The notes under the pieces: model-generated
What the model was told of the DNA's origin: nothing
What the model saw: only the letters and a program-made list of their open reading frames with translations
Database searches by the model: none
Shown: piece after piece, positions 19,027 to 30,225 of the stretch
How the letters are laid out: each line of letters starts with the position of its first letter
Position numbering within the stretch: the stretch's first letter is position 1
NCBI GenBank assembly: GCA_019096065.1
Contig: JAGUCH010000007.1
Location: 3,122,501 to 3,186,500 of the forward strand
DNA: 64,000 nt
Direction: 5' to 3'
DNA from: Paracyclopina nana
Taxonomy: Eukaryota > Arthropoda > Copepoda > Cyclopoida > Cyclopettidae
Made by a program: the position numbers and the translations under genes

Positions 19027-22000
19027 ATGTTCTCGAGAGCGTCGATCAAGCGGTTCAACGATGTTGTGAGCGACACTCCTGCTCCGTCGGACTACGATCC
19101 AAAAGAGCCGCAGTCCAGAGGCTCCAAAGTGGCTATAGTGAAAGCGGAACGATTTGTCGAGCCCAAAATCACGACTCCAGGTCCTGGATTTTATGATGTC
19201 ACCCGCGATACCAGCAGTGCAAAGGTCAAAAGGCAGAACTCGAAAAAGTCGGCGTCTTCAAAGTCCATTTTGTCGATGTCCTCGAAAAATAGCTCAAGAG
19301 CTTCATCAACCAGCTCGTTGTACACAGAGGTGGGATTTCTAAATTTTTTTAATGTACTTTATCTTGATGAGTTCAAATTTTTCGTTGGTAGGTTGATGAA
19401 GATGTTTGCTTCAAGACGCCGAGTAAATTGCCAGCCAAGAAAATTAGCGAGTCCTCTGCTGACCTTGTGGCTAAAATTGAGCTAGTCTCCAGAGAAAAGT
19501 CCGATTTGGAGGAAAAGTTCCGCGCACTGAATGAGCAAGCTGCCAAGGATGTGGAGCGCATAAATGTCCTAGAAGAAAAGGAAGCTCAGTTGCTGAAAGA
19601 GCTGGAAGAAATCACGGAGGCCAAGGAAGCTTTTGAAAGTCAAATCAAGGCTCTTAGCTTGGACGAACGCTCAAAACTTGATGAGCTGAAGCAGAAAATT
19701 GACGAGCTGACCATGGAAAAAGGTGCCATTGAAGACCAGTGTTTGTTGCTCAACAAAAAGTCTCTTGAGGACAGAGCCAAACTTGAGGCCTTGCAAGAAA
19801 GAGAATGCGAATTGCTGCAAGAAGTTGAGAAAATTGAAGCTGAAAAGGGTGAAGTTGATGACAAGCTCAAGGAGATGGACGAGAAGTTTGAAGAGCTCAC
19901 GAGTCGTGAGATGTCGATGCAAAAAGAACTTGAGCTTGTCAACCAGGATAACAAATCTCTGGAGGAAGAGTTGAAAGCAGCCAAAGAAGCTCTAGACAGC
20001 GAGAAGCGCACGCTGGAGGAAAAGTCGACTTTTTTGCACTTCACTCATGAGCAGCTCAACTCTGAAATTGAGCACCTCAGAACTGAAGTGGAGGACTTGA
20101 AGGTTGAAATCCAGTCCTTGAAGAATTTGCTCCAGGCCAAGGAGAAAGAGTTGAGTGAGGAGAAGGAGAAGCTTGAGGAATTTCGAGCCATGTACGTCAA
20201 CGAGAACAATGATGCTGAGACTGAAATCAACGATTTGAAGTCAAAAGCTTCCACCCTGGAACGGGAGCTTGAGCAGAGCAACAAAGACAAGCAGGAGTTG
20301 TCTGCCACCAACCTAACGATGAGAACCAAAGTTGAAGAGCTCAACTTGCTGATTGAAGAGCTCTCCGATCACAAGTCCAAGACGCAAGCCAAACTTGACG
20401 AGCTCAATGCTGAGATGGAAGTGCAGTTGAACGACAAGACAGTTTTGGAGTCGGAGATGAAGCGCCACGAGAGTGAAAAGAATGCGTTGATGCTGGATTT
20501 GGGTAAGCTCCAGAAGAGCAAGTTCAGCTTAGAAGAGCAGCTGGAATCCAGCCAGAAAGAGAAGGAAACGGTGATGACTCAATTGCAAGCCATGTTGCAA
20601 GAGAAGAGTGACATTGACGCCCTCATCAAGGCGAACGAGGCCAAAATCGAGGAGCTCGTAGCTGACCACAGAGAGATTGATCTCAAGTACAAGGAGTTGT
20701 TGGAAATCACCGACGACCAGATGACGGAGTTAGAAAATCGTGAGCGCGACATTTGTTCTTTAAAGAGTGAAATTGACGAGTTGGAGATGAAAAATTCAAG
20801 CTTGGAAGGAACGTTGTGCGCTGCCCAAAATGAAGTTGCTAATTTGACAGCTGAAAATGCATCTTTGCTCAACTCATTTGAAAAAGTTGAAGGTAAGACC
20901 AACCTTGAAGAAATAAGATTTTTTTTTTAAAGTTGTTATTTATTTTAGCATCCTTGAGGGCTTATATTCGCCAGAATGAAGAGTTGTCCGAAACCATCTA
21001 TCATTTGGAGACAATTAAGGAAGACTTGAACAACACTTGTGTCATCCTTGAGCAGAGGATGGTCAACGCTGAGGAAGCTGTCCGCCTACAGCAATTGGAC
21101 ATTGACAAAATTCTCCACGAGCTTGAGCGCAAAGACGCTGAAATCGAAGAGTTGTCCTTCAACATTGAAGATTTGGAGACGAAAACCACCGACTTGGAAG
21201 CGCTCGTGGAACTCTTGGAAGAGAGGAATGCCAAATCCGAGGAGTTGCTTGAGGAGACTAAAAAGCACAACGAGGTGATCCTTCACGAGGAGAAAATGTC
21301 CAAGAAAAGCCTCAACTCCGAGCTTGAGACCTTGAGGTCTGACCTGAGCCAAGTGCGTTCAGAGAAAGCTGACTTGGTAGAAATGAACGATAACATGTCC
21401 AACCAGATCAGTGAGCATCTCAACATGATCAAGAAGCTGCAGGACCACGAGCAGGATCTCGTTAGCAAGCTCGATAATGCTAAACGCGACTTGGAGTTGG
21501 CGCACAATGGTATGACCCATGAGCTCTACAAGCATTGGGAGGCTGAGGATGAAGTGCTCAATCTTCAGTTGGAGCTTGAGGAGTCAGAAATCAAATTGAG
21601 GGATGCTCAAGCTGAGATCAAGCGGTTGAACATGAAATACGACTCGGATCAAACGAAAAAGTCTCACGATGAAAAAAGGCTCCAAGAGATCTCAGCAAAT
21701 TTAGTCAACGCTCAAGCCGATCTTGAGCTCAGGGATCACGATATTAGACTGCTCAAGCATGACATCAAGTCCAAGAAAGAAGTCATTGACGGCCTCAAGG
21801 CAGATCTGAAAATGTCCAAGGAGCTCGGTGCCAAATTGAACTTGTCAGAGGAGCACAACAAGAAGCTCAAGAGCAATCTCGAGGCCAAGACTGAGGAGCT
21901 CTCCAGCATGAGCTTGTCCTTGGAGACTCAGCAGAAGTTGATTGCTGAAAAGGAGGCTGAAATTTTCACATTAAAATCTGACCTGGCTCAAGCTAGAAAT

Positions 22001-22600
22001 TTGGCCAGCAACATTGACAGCATGCAATCCAAGATGATTGACCAAGATGAGGAGCTCAATAGGGCAAAGGAGGACATTGAGAAGATGAAGCACCTGTTGG
22101 CTGAAAAGGAGAAAATCGTTGGTATCCTAAGACAAGAGTTGGACCCTCTGCAAGAAAATGCCCAGAGCTACAAAGAAAAGTACGAGGCCATCTGCACCAT
22201 GATTGAACCTTTCAGGGAGCAGCTGGAGTCCTTCGAAATGGAACGCAATGCTCTGCTTGCCCAGAAACAAGAAGCTCAGGGGAAATTGCAAAAGTTGGCC
22301 TCAGACTACACCAATTTGCTTGGCCACCAGAATCACAAGCAGAAAATCCACCATTTGGTCCGGCTTAAGCAGGAGAACTTGGACATGCGCGAAGAGTTGG
22401 CCAAAGTGAATCTGGAGCTCAACAAGCAGAAACGACTTGCTCAGAGGTACAAAGATGCTGCTCGTGGTGCCAAGGAGAACAGCAATCCTTGCTTGCCAGC
22501 TGCCTCACTTTTGAACACTCCAGCAGCTGGACACTTGGCCAAAACTCCTTCTTTCAGAAGACAAACTATTGCCTCACCACTTTCTAACCGAAACCATTAA
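19027..22600 (+). CDS. HMMR: hyaluronan-mediated motility receptor (HMMR/RHAMM) homologue
   Basis: Long coiled-coil protein of spindle poles and microtubules; in vertebrates it also binds hyaluronan. Three exons, 19027-19329, 19392-20892 and 20949-22600, give 1,151 aa. The N-terminus matches the family: FSRASIKRFNDV, then a Pro-Gly motif TPGPGFYDV and a basic Ser/Lys stretch (about 70-95). Residues about 115-1,080 are almost continuous heptad coiled coil rich in Glu, Lys and Leu. The C-terminus has LGHQNHKQKIHHLVRLKQEN, the conserved block of vertebrate HMMR that targets the centrosome and overlaps its basic motif. The tail NTPAAGHLAKTPSF resembles the phosphorylatable TP-rich vertebrate end. 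Conserved ends make the call firm. Drosophila lacks an obvious HMMR, so its presence is taxonomically useful. Confidence 0.9.
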
Positions 22601-22663
22601 TGATGACATTTACGACTGTGTATATTACTACTACTCGAACAACGAATGTATTATATTTATTAG

Positions 22664-24268
22664 TTAGACTTTGAGCTTTTCTTGCAGCAGAGACTTCACC
22701 AAGGATGAGTCAAATAAGTCATTTTCCTGCGAGACAAATGTGACTAGTTCATTGAGCAGCTTCAATTTGCCATTCTTGGTGTATTTTTTGGCAGTTTTGG
22801 GGTTGGCTCCAATCACTTTTTCGACTGCAGGATTAATGAGATCTACATTCCTGAACACTTTCAACCACCCTTTGTGGTCGAGGAGATCTTGAAATGACTG
22901 GAATTTCGCATCATCATGAAAAGTGCTTTCCAGAGCTTTGAGTACCAAATTATGCGTAATTTGGTCATTCACTTTCATGTTGACAGCACTTGCCAAAAAC
23001 TCTGGATTGATGCAGTTTTTGGTCGGTTTGAAATGACGTGCGCATAAATGAGACACGTCAATGAGAATCAATTTCGCAAGCACCTCCTGTGACAAAGGCT
23101 CGTAGATTTGAGCCGACTCGAACAATTCGAGCAAATCTGGTTCCCTTGTCAGTCTAAAGCAAATCTCCAAAGGCAGATGATAATTATGCATAAGTCTGAG
23201 CCTGGTTTCGGCTGGAAGTTCAGGCAGGGATTCTTTGATGACATTCACGTTCAGTTTGTTGGGGTCATTGACCTCGCTAAAGGTAAGCCTTAGCGGGGGT
23301 AAATTGGGCTCTGGCATGAACCTGTAGTCCTGCTTGACCTCTTTGTCCCTCATTGGCACAGATCTCTTCAGATTGCCGTCATAATTTCGCGTTTCGTTGG
23401 TCACAACTCCCCCATTTTCTAGCACTTCAATCTGACGATCCACTTCTGCCTCAATGGCATTGACTAGTCCTCTGACGGAATTGATGTTTTTCACCTCAGT
23501 CCTCGTGCCGAGTTGGTCAGTGCCCAAAGGCCTCACTGAGATATTGGCATCCACTCGCAGAGCTCCGGTTTCCAATTGGCCCGTGCATACATCAAGTTTT
23601 TGCAGAATCATAATGAGCTCTTTGATCAAGCTGGCAGCATCTTCGCCGTGAAAGAGGTCCGGACCAAAGACGATTTCAATGAGGCCAGCTCCACACCGAT
23701 TGAGGTCGACCAGGGTCAAATTTCGATCATCGTCGTGCAAACTTTTGCCGCTGTCTTGCTCGATTTGCAGCTGAATAATATTGGCTTTGAATGAGGACGT
23801 TTCCGACACAGTCGAAGACTTGAGTGTTATGAATTCCAAGTGGCCTTGGGTAGCTATTGGTCTTCTTTGCTGAGTGATTTGGTAACCGGCAGGCAAATCT
23901 GCGTAGAAGTAGTGTTTTCTGTCAAACGTTGACACTTGGTTGATTTTGCAGTTCAGGGCAAGAGCAGCCTTGACAGCTAATTCGACGGCCTTTTTATTGA
24001 TCACGGGCAAAGTCCCGGGTGTGGAAGCGTCAAAAAGGCTCACTTGAGTGTTCACTGAGCCGCCATAGGCATATTCTGCACGTGAAAACAGTTTTGTCTT
24101 AGTCAGCAGTTGTGCATGCACTTCTAGTCCTATAGTGCTAATCCAGTTCTGTTTCACGCCTTTTCTCACTTGACAGCCTTCGTGCAAGGCCGCTTTTGTT
24201 TTGAAACCTCTGCTGAACAACACACGTGAATCTAACCATCTTCGAATCAACATTTTGTTAACTAACAT
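22664..24268 (-). CDS. GatB: mitochondrial aspartyl/glutamyl-tRNA(Asn/Gln) amidotransferase subunit B
   Basis: Subunit of GatCAB, which converts Glu-tRNA(Gln) to Gln-tRNA(Gln) in mitochondria. Single exon, 534 aa, close to the usual length. The first 35 residues are basic with no acidic residues, fitting a mitochondrial presequence; a second ATG at 24253 would also leave one. Family motifs: TIGLEVHAQLL, the block STFDRKHYFYADLPAGYQITQ, the DVNRCGAGLIEI-type segment seen as LVDLNRCGAGLIEIV, RVDANISVRP, EVKNINS, and KQDYRFMPEPNLPP. The C-terminal tail has the YqeY-like domain (QDLLDHKGWLKV, NPKTAKKYTKNGK). It is divergent from the ZC3H gene with about 1.7 kb between. Intronless form could reflect retroposition, but the ORF is intact. 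Confidence 0.95.
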   Translation of the reverse strand: MLVNKMLIRRWLDSRVLFSRGFKTKAALHEGCQVRKGVKQNWISTIGLEVHAQLLTKTKLFSRAEYAYGGSVNTQVSLFDASTPGTLPVINKKAVELAVKAALALNCKINQVSTFDRKHYFYADLPAGYQITQQRRPIATQGHLEFITLKSSTVSETSSFKANIIQLQIEQDSGKSLHDDDRNLTLVDLNRCGAGLIEIVFGPDLFHGEDAASLIKELIMILQKLDVCTGQLETGALRVDANISVRPLGTDQLGTRTEVKNINSVRGLVNAIEAEVDRQIEVLENGGVVTNETRNYDGNLKRSVPMRDKEVKQDYRFMPEPNLPPLRLTFSEVNDPNKLNVNVIKESLPELPAETRLRLMHNYHLPLEICFRLTREPDLLELFESAQIYEPLSQEVLAKLILIDVSHLCARHFKPTKNCINPEFLASAVNMKVNDQITHNLVLKALESTFHDDAKFQSFQDLLDHKGWLKVFRNVDLINPAVEKVIGANPKTAKKYTKNGKLKLLNELVTFVSQENDLFDSSLVKSLLQEKLKV

Positions 24269-26013
24269 CGATGCCTATTTTCGTATAAAAATCATACAGA
24301 AACAGAATTATAGTTTACAGATATTCAAGAAATGTTTACAAACGAGTGCATCAAAATCTAGGGCATACCGAAGTTTGTTTTTCATCACATTATGAATTCA
24401 ACAAGTTAATATACTACTCAATAGTTTATTTATGCAGCACAAAAAATAGTATTTCAATTCAATATTAGTTTTATAAGCAGATTTTTGACAGTATCAACGG
24501 ATGACATTTACGATAAAATCAGCTCGGGCTAATTCGATCCAGCCGTTTGTCGGAAAATTCATGAGGAACGTTCTTGTGCGTTCACTTAAAATAATAACGC
24601 CAACATAAGAAGTAAAAGAAATGGTAAGCAAGGTAATTGGGTGGGAATCGACATAAATCTTGGTCATCTTTGGCGATGTTGCAATTTCGACAAAATGGCC
24701 GCCTTATCTGGATTCAGCTTTAGCCCATGGTGATGGGAGAGTGTACGTCGTCAGTTGAGAGTAGGTCGGCTCGGTCTGGATTTTTCGAGAACTGGCCGCG
24801 GCGCGTCGTCCTGAGCTAGCTTCATTTATTGAGCAAAAGGGCGTCGCAACGCACATAATTCTACAATTACGATTTTCTATAAGAGCCAAAGAGATCGAGA
24901 GTGTCACAAAATCGATTGAATGTCGCAGCTAAGATCGGATAGCTAAAAAAGTATGTCTTCACCACACGCCTTAAAAATTCCTCGTCCCGAAACGTATTCG
25001 AAAATCGCCATGATGTCATGCTCGAGAGCTGAAGCTTTGGCACACTCACAAGCTGGAAGAGATGTTGAAGAAGTGTAATTTGCAACCGATCAAGATGTCC
25101 AGTGTGATTTTTAGCTTAAAAATCAAAGGTAGTTTTTTGAGCTGAAAAATGCAAAATGTGCTGGCCGCCATCTTTGTTCTTCTGTAGCTGCGTAGTTTTA
25201 GTGTTGCAGTAGAAAGGGGGAGATCCGATCCGGGTCAACCTTGGCTAGCTTTTAGCTAAGTGACGTGGCTCTTGTTCACAAAGCGTTGAGACGCGAGACG
25301 AGGCACACGCTCAATATAATATACTATGAAATTATAGCACTCCAGACAATTGAGTTGTGGGGACACAAATTGAAGAATAACTCTTTCATGTGTAGGTTTG
25401 CCTTATTAATACTTGAATTAATTCTGCAGGGTTAGCCTTCATGGAAAACAAGCTAGCTTTTTAGAACCTGTCTTATCCAGGTTCAAAGTTGGCCTTTTCT
25501 CATTTTTTTTTCAATTTCTTCATCAAGGAATTTTGCTAGCTTTTTCTGAATATTTTTTTTATTCAAGCTCTATTTTTGTCAGCAATCAAGGCTTCAGATT
25601 TTTTAAAAATTCTTTAGTTAAAAGTGAGTTTTGCAGCTTGTGTCAATTTGAAGGTATTTCTTTGAAAGATGGTGGCCTCTTTGTTTTTCATAGGTCTTTT
25701 TTTAGCTATGATTTAGAGTTTAGGTAAGGCTAGAAAAAGTGGTCGTTGTCCGTGCTGGGCCAACTGAAATAGCTCCTTTCCTCCTTATTGTGCTAAAGCT
25801 GAAGCTGGGCAAGCTGTCATCTTGATGATTTCGAAAAACATTGCATGAAATGAAATGTGTAAAGTGATGATAGTGATGCAAATGATGATCCTCAGTGACG
25901 GGTGATGCGTAAGGCATTGCAGTTTCTTAAAATGTCTGCCTTCTTCCAGCATTGTCTTCACTGAGGATCCTATGACATGACATGATGATGATGATTTTCA
26001 TGACTTTTTTCAG
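24269..26013. other. divergent promoter spacer between GatB and the ZC3H gene
   Basis: GatB reads left and the ZC3H gene reads right, so both promoters lie here. The ZC3H coding exon opens with an acceptor TTTTTTCAG at 26011-26013, which means at least one upstream untranslated exon exists in this stretch. I could not fix it: one candidate donor near 25127 leads out of frame if its ATG (about 25096) is used. T-rich runs fill 25440-25720. No other gene is seen. Confidence 0.5.
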
Positions 26014-26043
26014 TTGATCCTTCACCGCTGCAGCAGTGATCCA

Positions 26044-28464
26044 ATGCTGTCGGAAGCCAATTCGAAAAACATGGAAGAAGAAGACAACCTGGAGAAAACC
26101 GAGGTTGAAGACGAGGACCTTGAGGAGGGAGAGATCACGGATGACGAAGAGGAGCAAGCTCATCTTGCTAATAAGGAAGAGGCTGCAAGTCATAATAATG
26201 ATAAATCCAATGCCGAGGCCAACAATGACAAGGAGAACAACTCGAAAAAGGACAAGAGTAGCAGTCATAGGCACAAATCCTCTCGGTCGGACTCCAAAAG
26301 GTTGAAAAAGGAGCTGGACGCCGAGGAGGAGAAAAAGAGGCTGCTCAAGGAGAAGCTTCGCCAGCTTGAACGACAAATGGCTGATGAGGATGAAGACTTT
26401 GACGAGGATGAGGAGGAAGAGGAGCCTGCCAACACCAGGAAAAGGAGAGGTTCCAGCTCTCCAGACCGGTCCAGGTCAAGATCTCCCAAGCGACGTCGGC
26501 GATCCAGATCCAGGGACCGGAAGAACAAGCCCAGCAGGGATTCGGAGCGAAGGTCCAGAAGAGATCAGGAGAAGAAGAAGGAAGTCTGCCAACAATTCAT
26601 GCTTGGCAAATGCCCAAAGAGTCCCGAAAGATGTCCCTACTCGCACGATGCTGAGCCGCCCAAGATTATGGAGCTCTGCAAGTTCTACCTTCTGGAGAGG
26701 TGTGCCAAGAAGGAGAAATGCCTGTACTTGCACAAAGGCTTCCCCTGCAAATACTTCCACACTGGCCACCGTTGCTTAGACACTGCTGAGACGTGCAAGT
26801 TCAGCCATGACAACTTGTCTGACATTACCAGAAACATTCTGCTCAAGCACCTGGAAGCTGCGCCCAAGGAGATCCTGGGGGATTTCCCCAGGCTGACCAG
26901 GGAGGCTGCTCAAGCTCTTGTTTTCCAAACTGAGGCCAAGTTGAAAGGTTGGCTATCTGAGGATGAGACCAAGTCTCCTCAAGAGGTGCAAAAAGCTGTG
27001 GGCGATGCAGTCATTGAGGAGGCCAAGAGGCACATTCCAAGGAAGTCAAGGTGGGGAGAACCAGCGCCAGATCAGGTTGACCTCAATAGGCCTCCACCTT
27101 TTGTGGCACCTCCTCCACTGGGACCAGGACTCCTTGGACCACCTCCTATGGGACTGAGACCGTTGGTTCCACCTCCAGGAATTGCCATCCCAAGAGGACC
27201 CTTCAGCCACTTCAACAATGGTCCTAATGGTGGACCACCTTTGCATCAACCGCCACCAATTGCTAATTTCCAAAATAATCCTCCACCCCAACAGCAAATG
27301 GCATTTCCCCCAGGATATGGAGACCTTGGCTTTGGTGAAGACCAAATGAGAGCCTTCATCAGAGATCAACAGCAGCAGCAGCAACAACAACAGTTTCATC
27401 CACCTCCACAAAATCATTTGCAAGCAGTTTACGAGCAGCACCAACAGCAAAGGTTCAACCATCCTCCTCCATTTGGAGGCAGCAATCATCATCATCGCCA
27501 CCACCAAATGCATCATGATCCTTACCATGATCAAGACTACAATAATGACCAGGACAACAGCAGGGGAGGCAACACCACTCCTGTGCCTGATGACAAGGAT
27601 GATCAAGGATGGGGAGACCAGTACAATAGCCAATCTGCATCACCGCCTCAACACTCATCACGGATGAACCAACCTGGGAGCAGCCCAACCAAAACCAGAG
27701 ATCCTAGGCGAGATCCGAGGATGAACAGGAGTAACACCAGCAAAGAAGACATTGAGAAAGAAAAGGAGAAGCTGATCCTGGAGATGGACTTGTCCATCCT
27801 CGGTGACTTGGATCTTCCCAATGAAGTGGACAAAGAGGGGGAGGGGGAGGAAGAGCCCAACGATTTAGGTCTACCGTTCAAGTCGCATGCGCCCAATTCT
27901 GTCGCGAAGGAAATCGATGCTTCCATCCTTGCTCACTCTCCTCTGGAATACCGCCTAAGAAAAGTCACCTTGGCCAAACCAGACTACTCAGGTCTCTTGA
28001 GCAAGCAACACATTCCAATGTCGCGGATCCAGCTTGATCCCCGGTTAAGGCGATATACCAGTAAGCCTCCCCAGCCTGCAAAGAAGGAAACCACTCCTGA
28101 TCCAGAGTTGGGAGCAGCGGTCAAGACCACTGAGGAGAATGTGTACAACCCAAGCAGGGACTTGTACAGCAAATCTTCCTCCAAAGCTGATTTGACCAGT
28201 GGTGCCATTCAAGAGGTCTACAGCCCTTCCCAAGATGTTCAGGACTTGTACAAGCCGCCTGCAGCGTTGCTTGAACGACCTCCTCCAGCATTGGGAGACA
28301 GCTACAATCCAAGGCAAGATTTAGCCAGACTTGGTGGAGGACCCATTTCACCATGGGAAAACAACTATGCTGAGCCGCCATTTCGTAGCAATAATGCTCC
28401 CAATGCTGGAAGTGCTCCAGTCCGAGGAGATCCTCGACGAAGAGATCCCAGAAGAAGGGACTAA
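26044..28464 (+). CDS. CCCH zinc-finger protein of the ZC3H4/ZC3H6/Suppressor of sable family
   Basis: Nuclear RNA-binding protein. Its relatives ZC3H4 and Drosophila Su(s) act with WDR82 to stop and destroy unproductive early transcripts. The exon runs from 26014; the first ATG in frame is 26044 (MLSEANSK), giving 806 aa. The N-terminus is acidic with the family phrase DLEEGEITDDEEE (about 21-33). A basic RS-rich region (about 135-185) follows. Three CCCH fingers come in a row near residues 190-260: CQQFMLGKCPKSPERCPYSH, CKFYLLERCAKKEKCLYLH and CKYFHTGHRCLDTAETCKFSH. The rest is Pro-, Gln- and His-rich, with two repeats of RDPR near 550 and at the very end (RGDPRRRDPRRRD). YNPSRDLY, YSPSQDVQDLY and YNPRQDL form a repeated motif. 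Paralogue within the family is open. Confidence 0.92.
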   Translation: MLSEANSKNMEEEDNLEKTEVEDEDLEEGEITDDEEEQAHLANKEEAASHNNDKSNAEANNDKENNSKKDKSSSHRHKSSRSDSKRLKKELDAEEEKKRLLKEKLRQLERQMADEDEDFDEDEEEEEPANTRKRRGSSSPDRSRSRSPKRRRRSRSRDRKNKPSRDSERRSRRDQEKKKEVCQQFMLGKCPKSPERCPYSHDAEPPKIMELCKFYLLERCAKKEKCLYLHKGFPCKYFHTGHRCLDTAETCKFSHDNLSDITRNILLKHLEAAPKEILGDFPRLTREAAQALVFQTEAKLKGWLSEDETKSPQEVQKAVGDAVIEEAKRHIPRKSRWGEPAPDQVDLNRPPPFVAPPPLGPGLLGPPPMGLRPLVPPPGIAIPRGPFSHFNNGPNGGPPLHQPPPIANFQNNPPPQQQMAFPPGYGDLGFGEDQMRAFIRDQQQQQQQQQFHPPPQNHLQAVYEQHQQQRFNHPPPFGGSNHHHRHHQMHHDPYHDQDYNNDQDNSRGGNTTPVPDDKDDQGWGDQYNSQSASPPQHSSRMNQPGSSPTKTRDPRRDPRMNRSNTSKEDIEKEKEKLILEMDLSILGDLDLPNEVDKEGEGEEEPNDLGLPFKSHAPNSVAKEIDASILAHSPLEYRLRKVTLAKPDYSGLLSKQHIPMSRIQLDPRLRRYTSKPPQPAKKETTPDPELGAAVKTTEENVYNPSRDLYSKSSSKADLTSGAIQEVYSPSQDVQDLYKPPAALLERPPPALGDSYNPRQDLARLGGGPISPWENNYAEPPFRSNNAPNAGSAPVRGDPRRRDPRRRD

Positions 28465-28551
28465 ACCTATTCATAGATTGGAATGCTCTATAGGCCACCA
28501 TTATTATCTGAACCTACTACGCTTTTTTCTGTTATTTATATATGACACTAA

Positions 28552-28557
28552 AATAAA
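28552..28557 (+). terminator. polyadenylation signal of the ZC3H gene
   Basis: AATAAA 88 nt after the stop codon. Spacing fits a short 3' UTR. Confidence 0.5.
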
Positions 28558-29108
28558 TATATCATCCATGTAAGACCTACTATGACCCTTGGTTGGACTC
28601 AATTGATCTCCGAGCAATTATTTTTCTGCACGGGCCTTACGAGGTCCATAAAAATTTTAGGATTGATAACAAGAAATCGTGATTAATAAATGAAAGGGTT
28701 GTTAATTAAGATAATCAAGATCTATGATTGGCTGAATTGCTCATCGAGCAACTCTTGTTCAACTCGAGCTTTCGAGGGCTACATTATTAGCATTGCGCAG
28801 TAATGAATGACCTCGGTAAAAAAGGCCTTTTTCCTGCACTGTCTGGCAATGAAAAAGCTGATCAAATAAGAGAATCAAGTGTCTAACCTCAATCGTGATG
28901 ACTAGGCATTTTGGGGTAACATTACGTAAAAAGCTAACTATGAGCACAATAATGCTTCAAAAACCAAAAGAGATATCAATACTTATTTTTTAGCTAACTC
29001 TTATGAGTAACACTGGAAATGGCTCATGAAAGTGATGTTTTTATGGTGAATTGTCCCACTGTGCACATTGAGCACCTGTAGCATTTTTCAATTACACACA
29101 GCATTTGG
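28558..29108. other. spacer between ZC3H and the EF-hand gene
   Basis: AT-rich, with no convincing ORF or repeat. It ends in the promoter of the gene starting at 29173. Confidence 0.4.
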
Positions 29109-29116
29109 TATAAAAG
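29109..29116 (+). promoter_or_regulatory. TATA box of the EF-hand gene
   Basis: TATAAAAG, 57 nt upstream of the last base before the start codon at 29173. Transcription would start near 29140, leaving a 5' UTR of about 33 nt. Confidence 0.6.
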
Positions 29117-29172
29117 CTTGTAATGTATCCAGATACATTCACTTCATCCGAGTGATTCTTCCAATAATCAAC

Positions 29173-29814
29173 ATGAAGGGATACATCATTGCTCTTTTCG
29201 GCCTCGGAGTCTTCCTCGCAGCTCTGGTTGAACATGAGGCCTGTGTGGCTGTGGTGAATTGCACAGTGGCACCAGCCACTTGCACCTCACCTTGCTACCA
29301 ATGTGGAGTGTGCAGGCAATACTGCTGCCGTATGTATTTCCACAGATAATTAGAAAGCCATGCTTTTCCATAAATGTTTGCATTTACAGAAAGAGTTTGG
29401 GGAAGGAGTGACAACATGACCAGCTCCAGGATCCTTGAACAAGATGGGGACAGGTTCCTCTTTGAGACTTTCTGCCCAGCTGGAAGATCTGGCGAAGAAG
29501 ACTCTGCTGATGCTGATGCAGTTGTGGCAGTTGTGCAGAATTCCTTCAACCTCTGCAACTCTGATGGCCAAGATGGCCTCACTTGGGAAGAAGTTGACGC
29601 TTGTGTGGTATTTTGAGCATATACTTATTTTTTTAAATGAGGCTTCCAACTCTTGTTATTCCCTCATTAGCAAAAGTATGGCAATTTGATCAATGGCATT
29701 TCCATGCCCACACAAGATGACTTTGCCAACTATGACACTAACCAAGATGGAGTTTTGCACTATGAGGAATGGGTGCTGGCAGCTGGCAGATTTGATACCA
29801 ACAACAATGCTTAA
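29173..29814 (+). CDS. small secreted Cys-rich EF-hand protein
   Basis: Three exons, 29173-29329, 29390-29607 and 29671-29814, give 172 aa. The ATG at 29173 starts a clean signal peptide (MKGYIIALFGLGVFLAALV). A short cysteine-rich block follows (TCTSPCYQCGVCRQYCC), then a region with two EF-hand-like loops. The second, DTNQDGVLHYEE, is canonical, with acidic or Asn ligands at positions 1, 3 and 5, Gly at 6 and Glu at 12. The first, NSDGQDGLTWEE, has Asp instead of Gly at position 6 and is probably weak. The protein ends soon after (FDTNNNA). Calcium binding outside the cell is inferred. I do not recognise a named family; it may be lineage-specific. All three exons keep phase across GT-AG introns. 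Confidence 0.8.
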
Positions 29815-30178
29815 CGCTAAAATTGATACATTTGGATAATACAGCATTTCACAGCATAATCCTAAAAAATGCGAGCTTCGTATTTAAAGTTAATATCTAC
29901 ATAGCCTTCAAGTGAGGTAGGCACTTTATGCCTTGTTCAGGTATTCAGAATGCCTTAAGGAATGAAAAAAATTGTCTTAAGGTTACTGGAAATTTCAGCA
30001 ACCATTTATATAGCCATTGCCAAGTAGTACTTACTGATAGGGAAATTAGGCCTTTGAATTGACAGCAGTAGCTAGTTGGTGTTCCAGTTCGGTGATACGG
30101 AAAATCTCGTTGACATTTGTCAATGTCACGTGATCGCGTTGCTATTTACGTGATTGTCGACATGTGACTACATTATGA

Positions 30179-30185
30179 TATAAAA
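30179..30185 (+). promoter_or_regulatory. TATA box of the RR-1 cuticle gene
   Basis: TATAAAA 47 nt upstream of the start codon at 30226. A CACGTG E-box-like site (30127-30132, GTCACGTGATC) lies about 50 nt further up. Confidence 0.5.
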
Positions 30186-30225
30186 TCTCAGCGCAGGTCA
30201 AGTTAAATTGCCAGTTTATCAATTG

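Noticed and set aside
22664-24268. Intronless GatB as bacterial contamination or transfer
   Set aside because: It is flanked by eukaryotic genes, has a basic presequence, and codon use looks like its neighbours.
27046-27633. Minus-strand ORF of 195 codons within the ZC3H gene
   Set aside because: Antisense to the Pro/Gln/His-rich coding region; no protein features.
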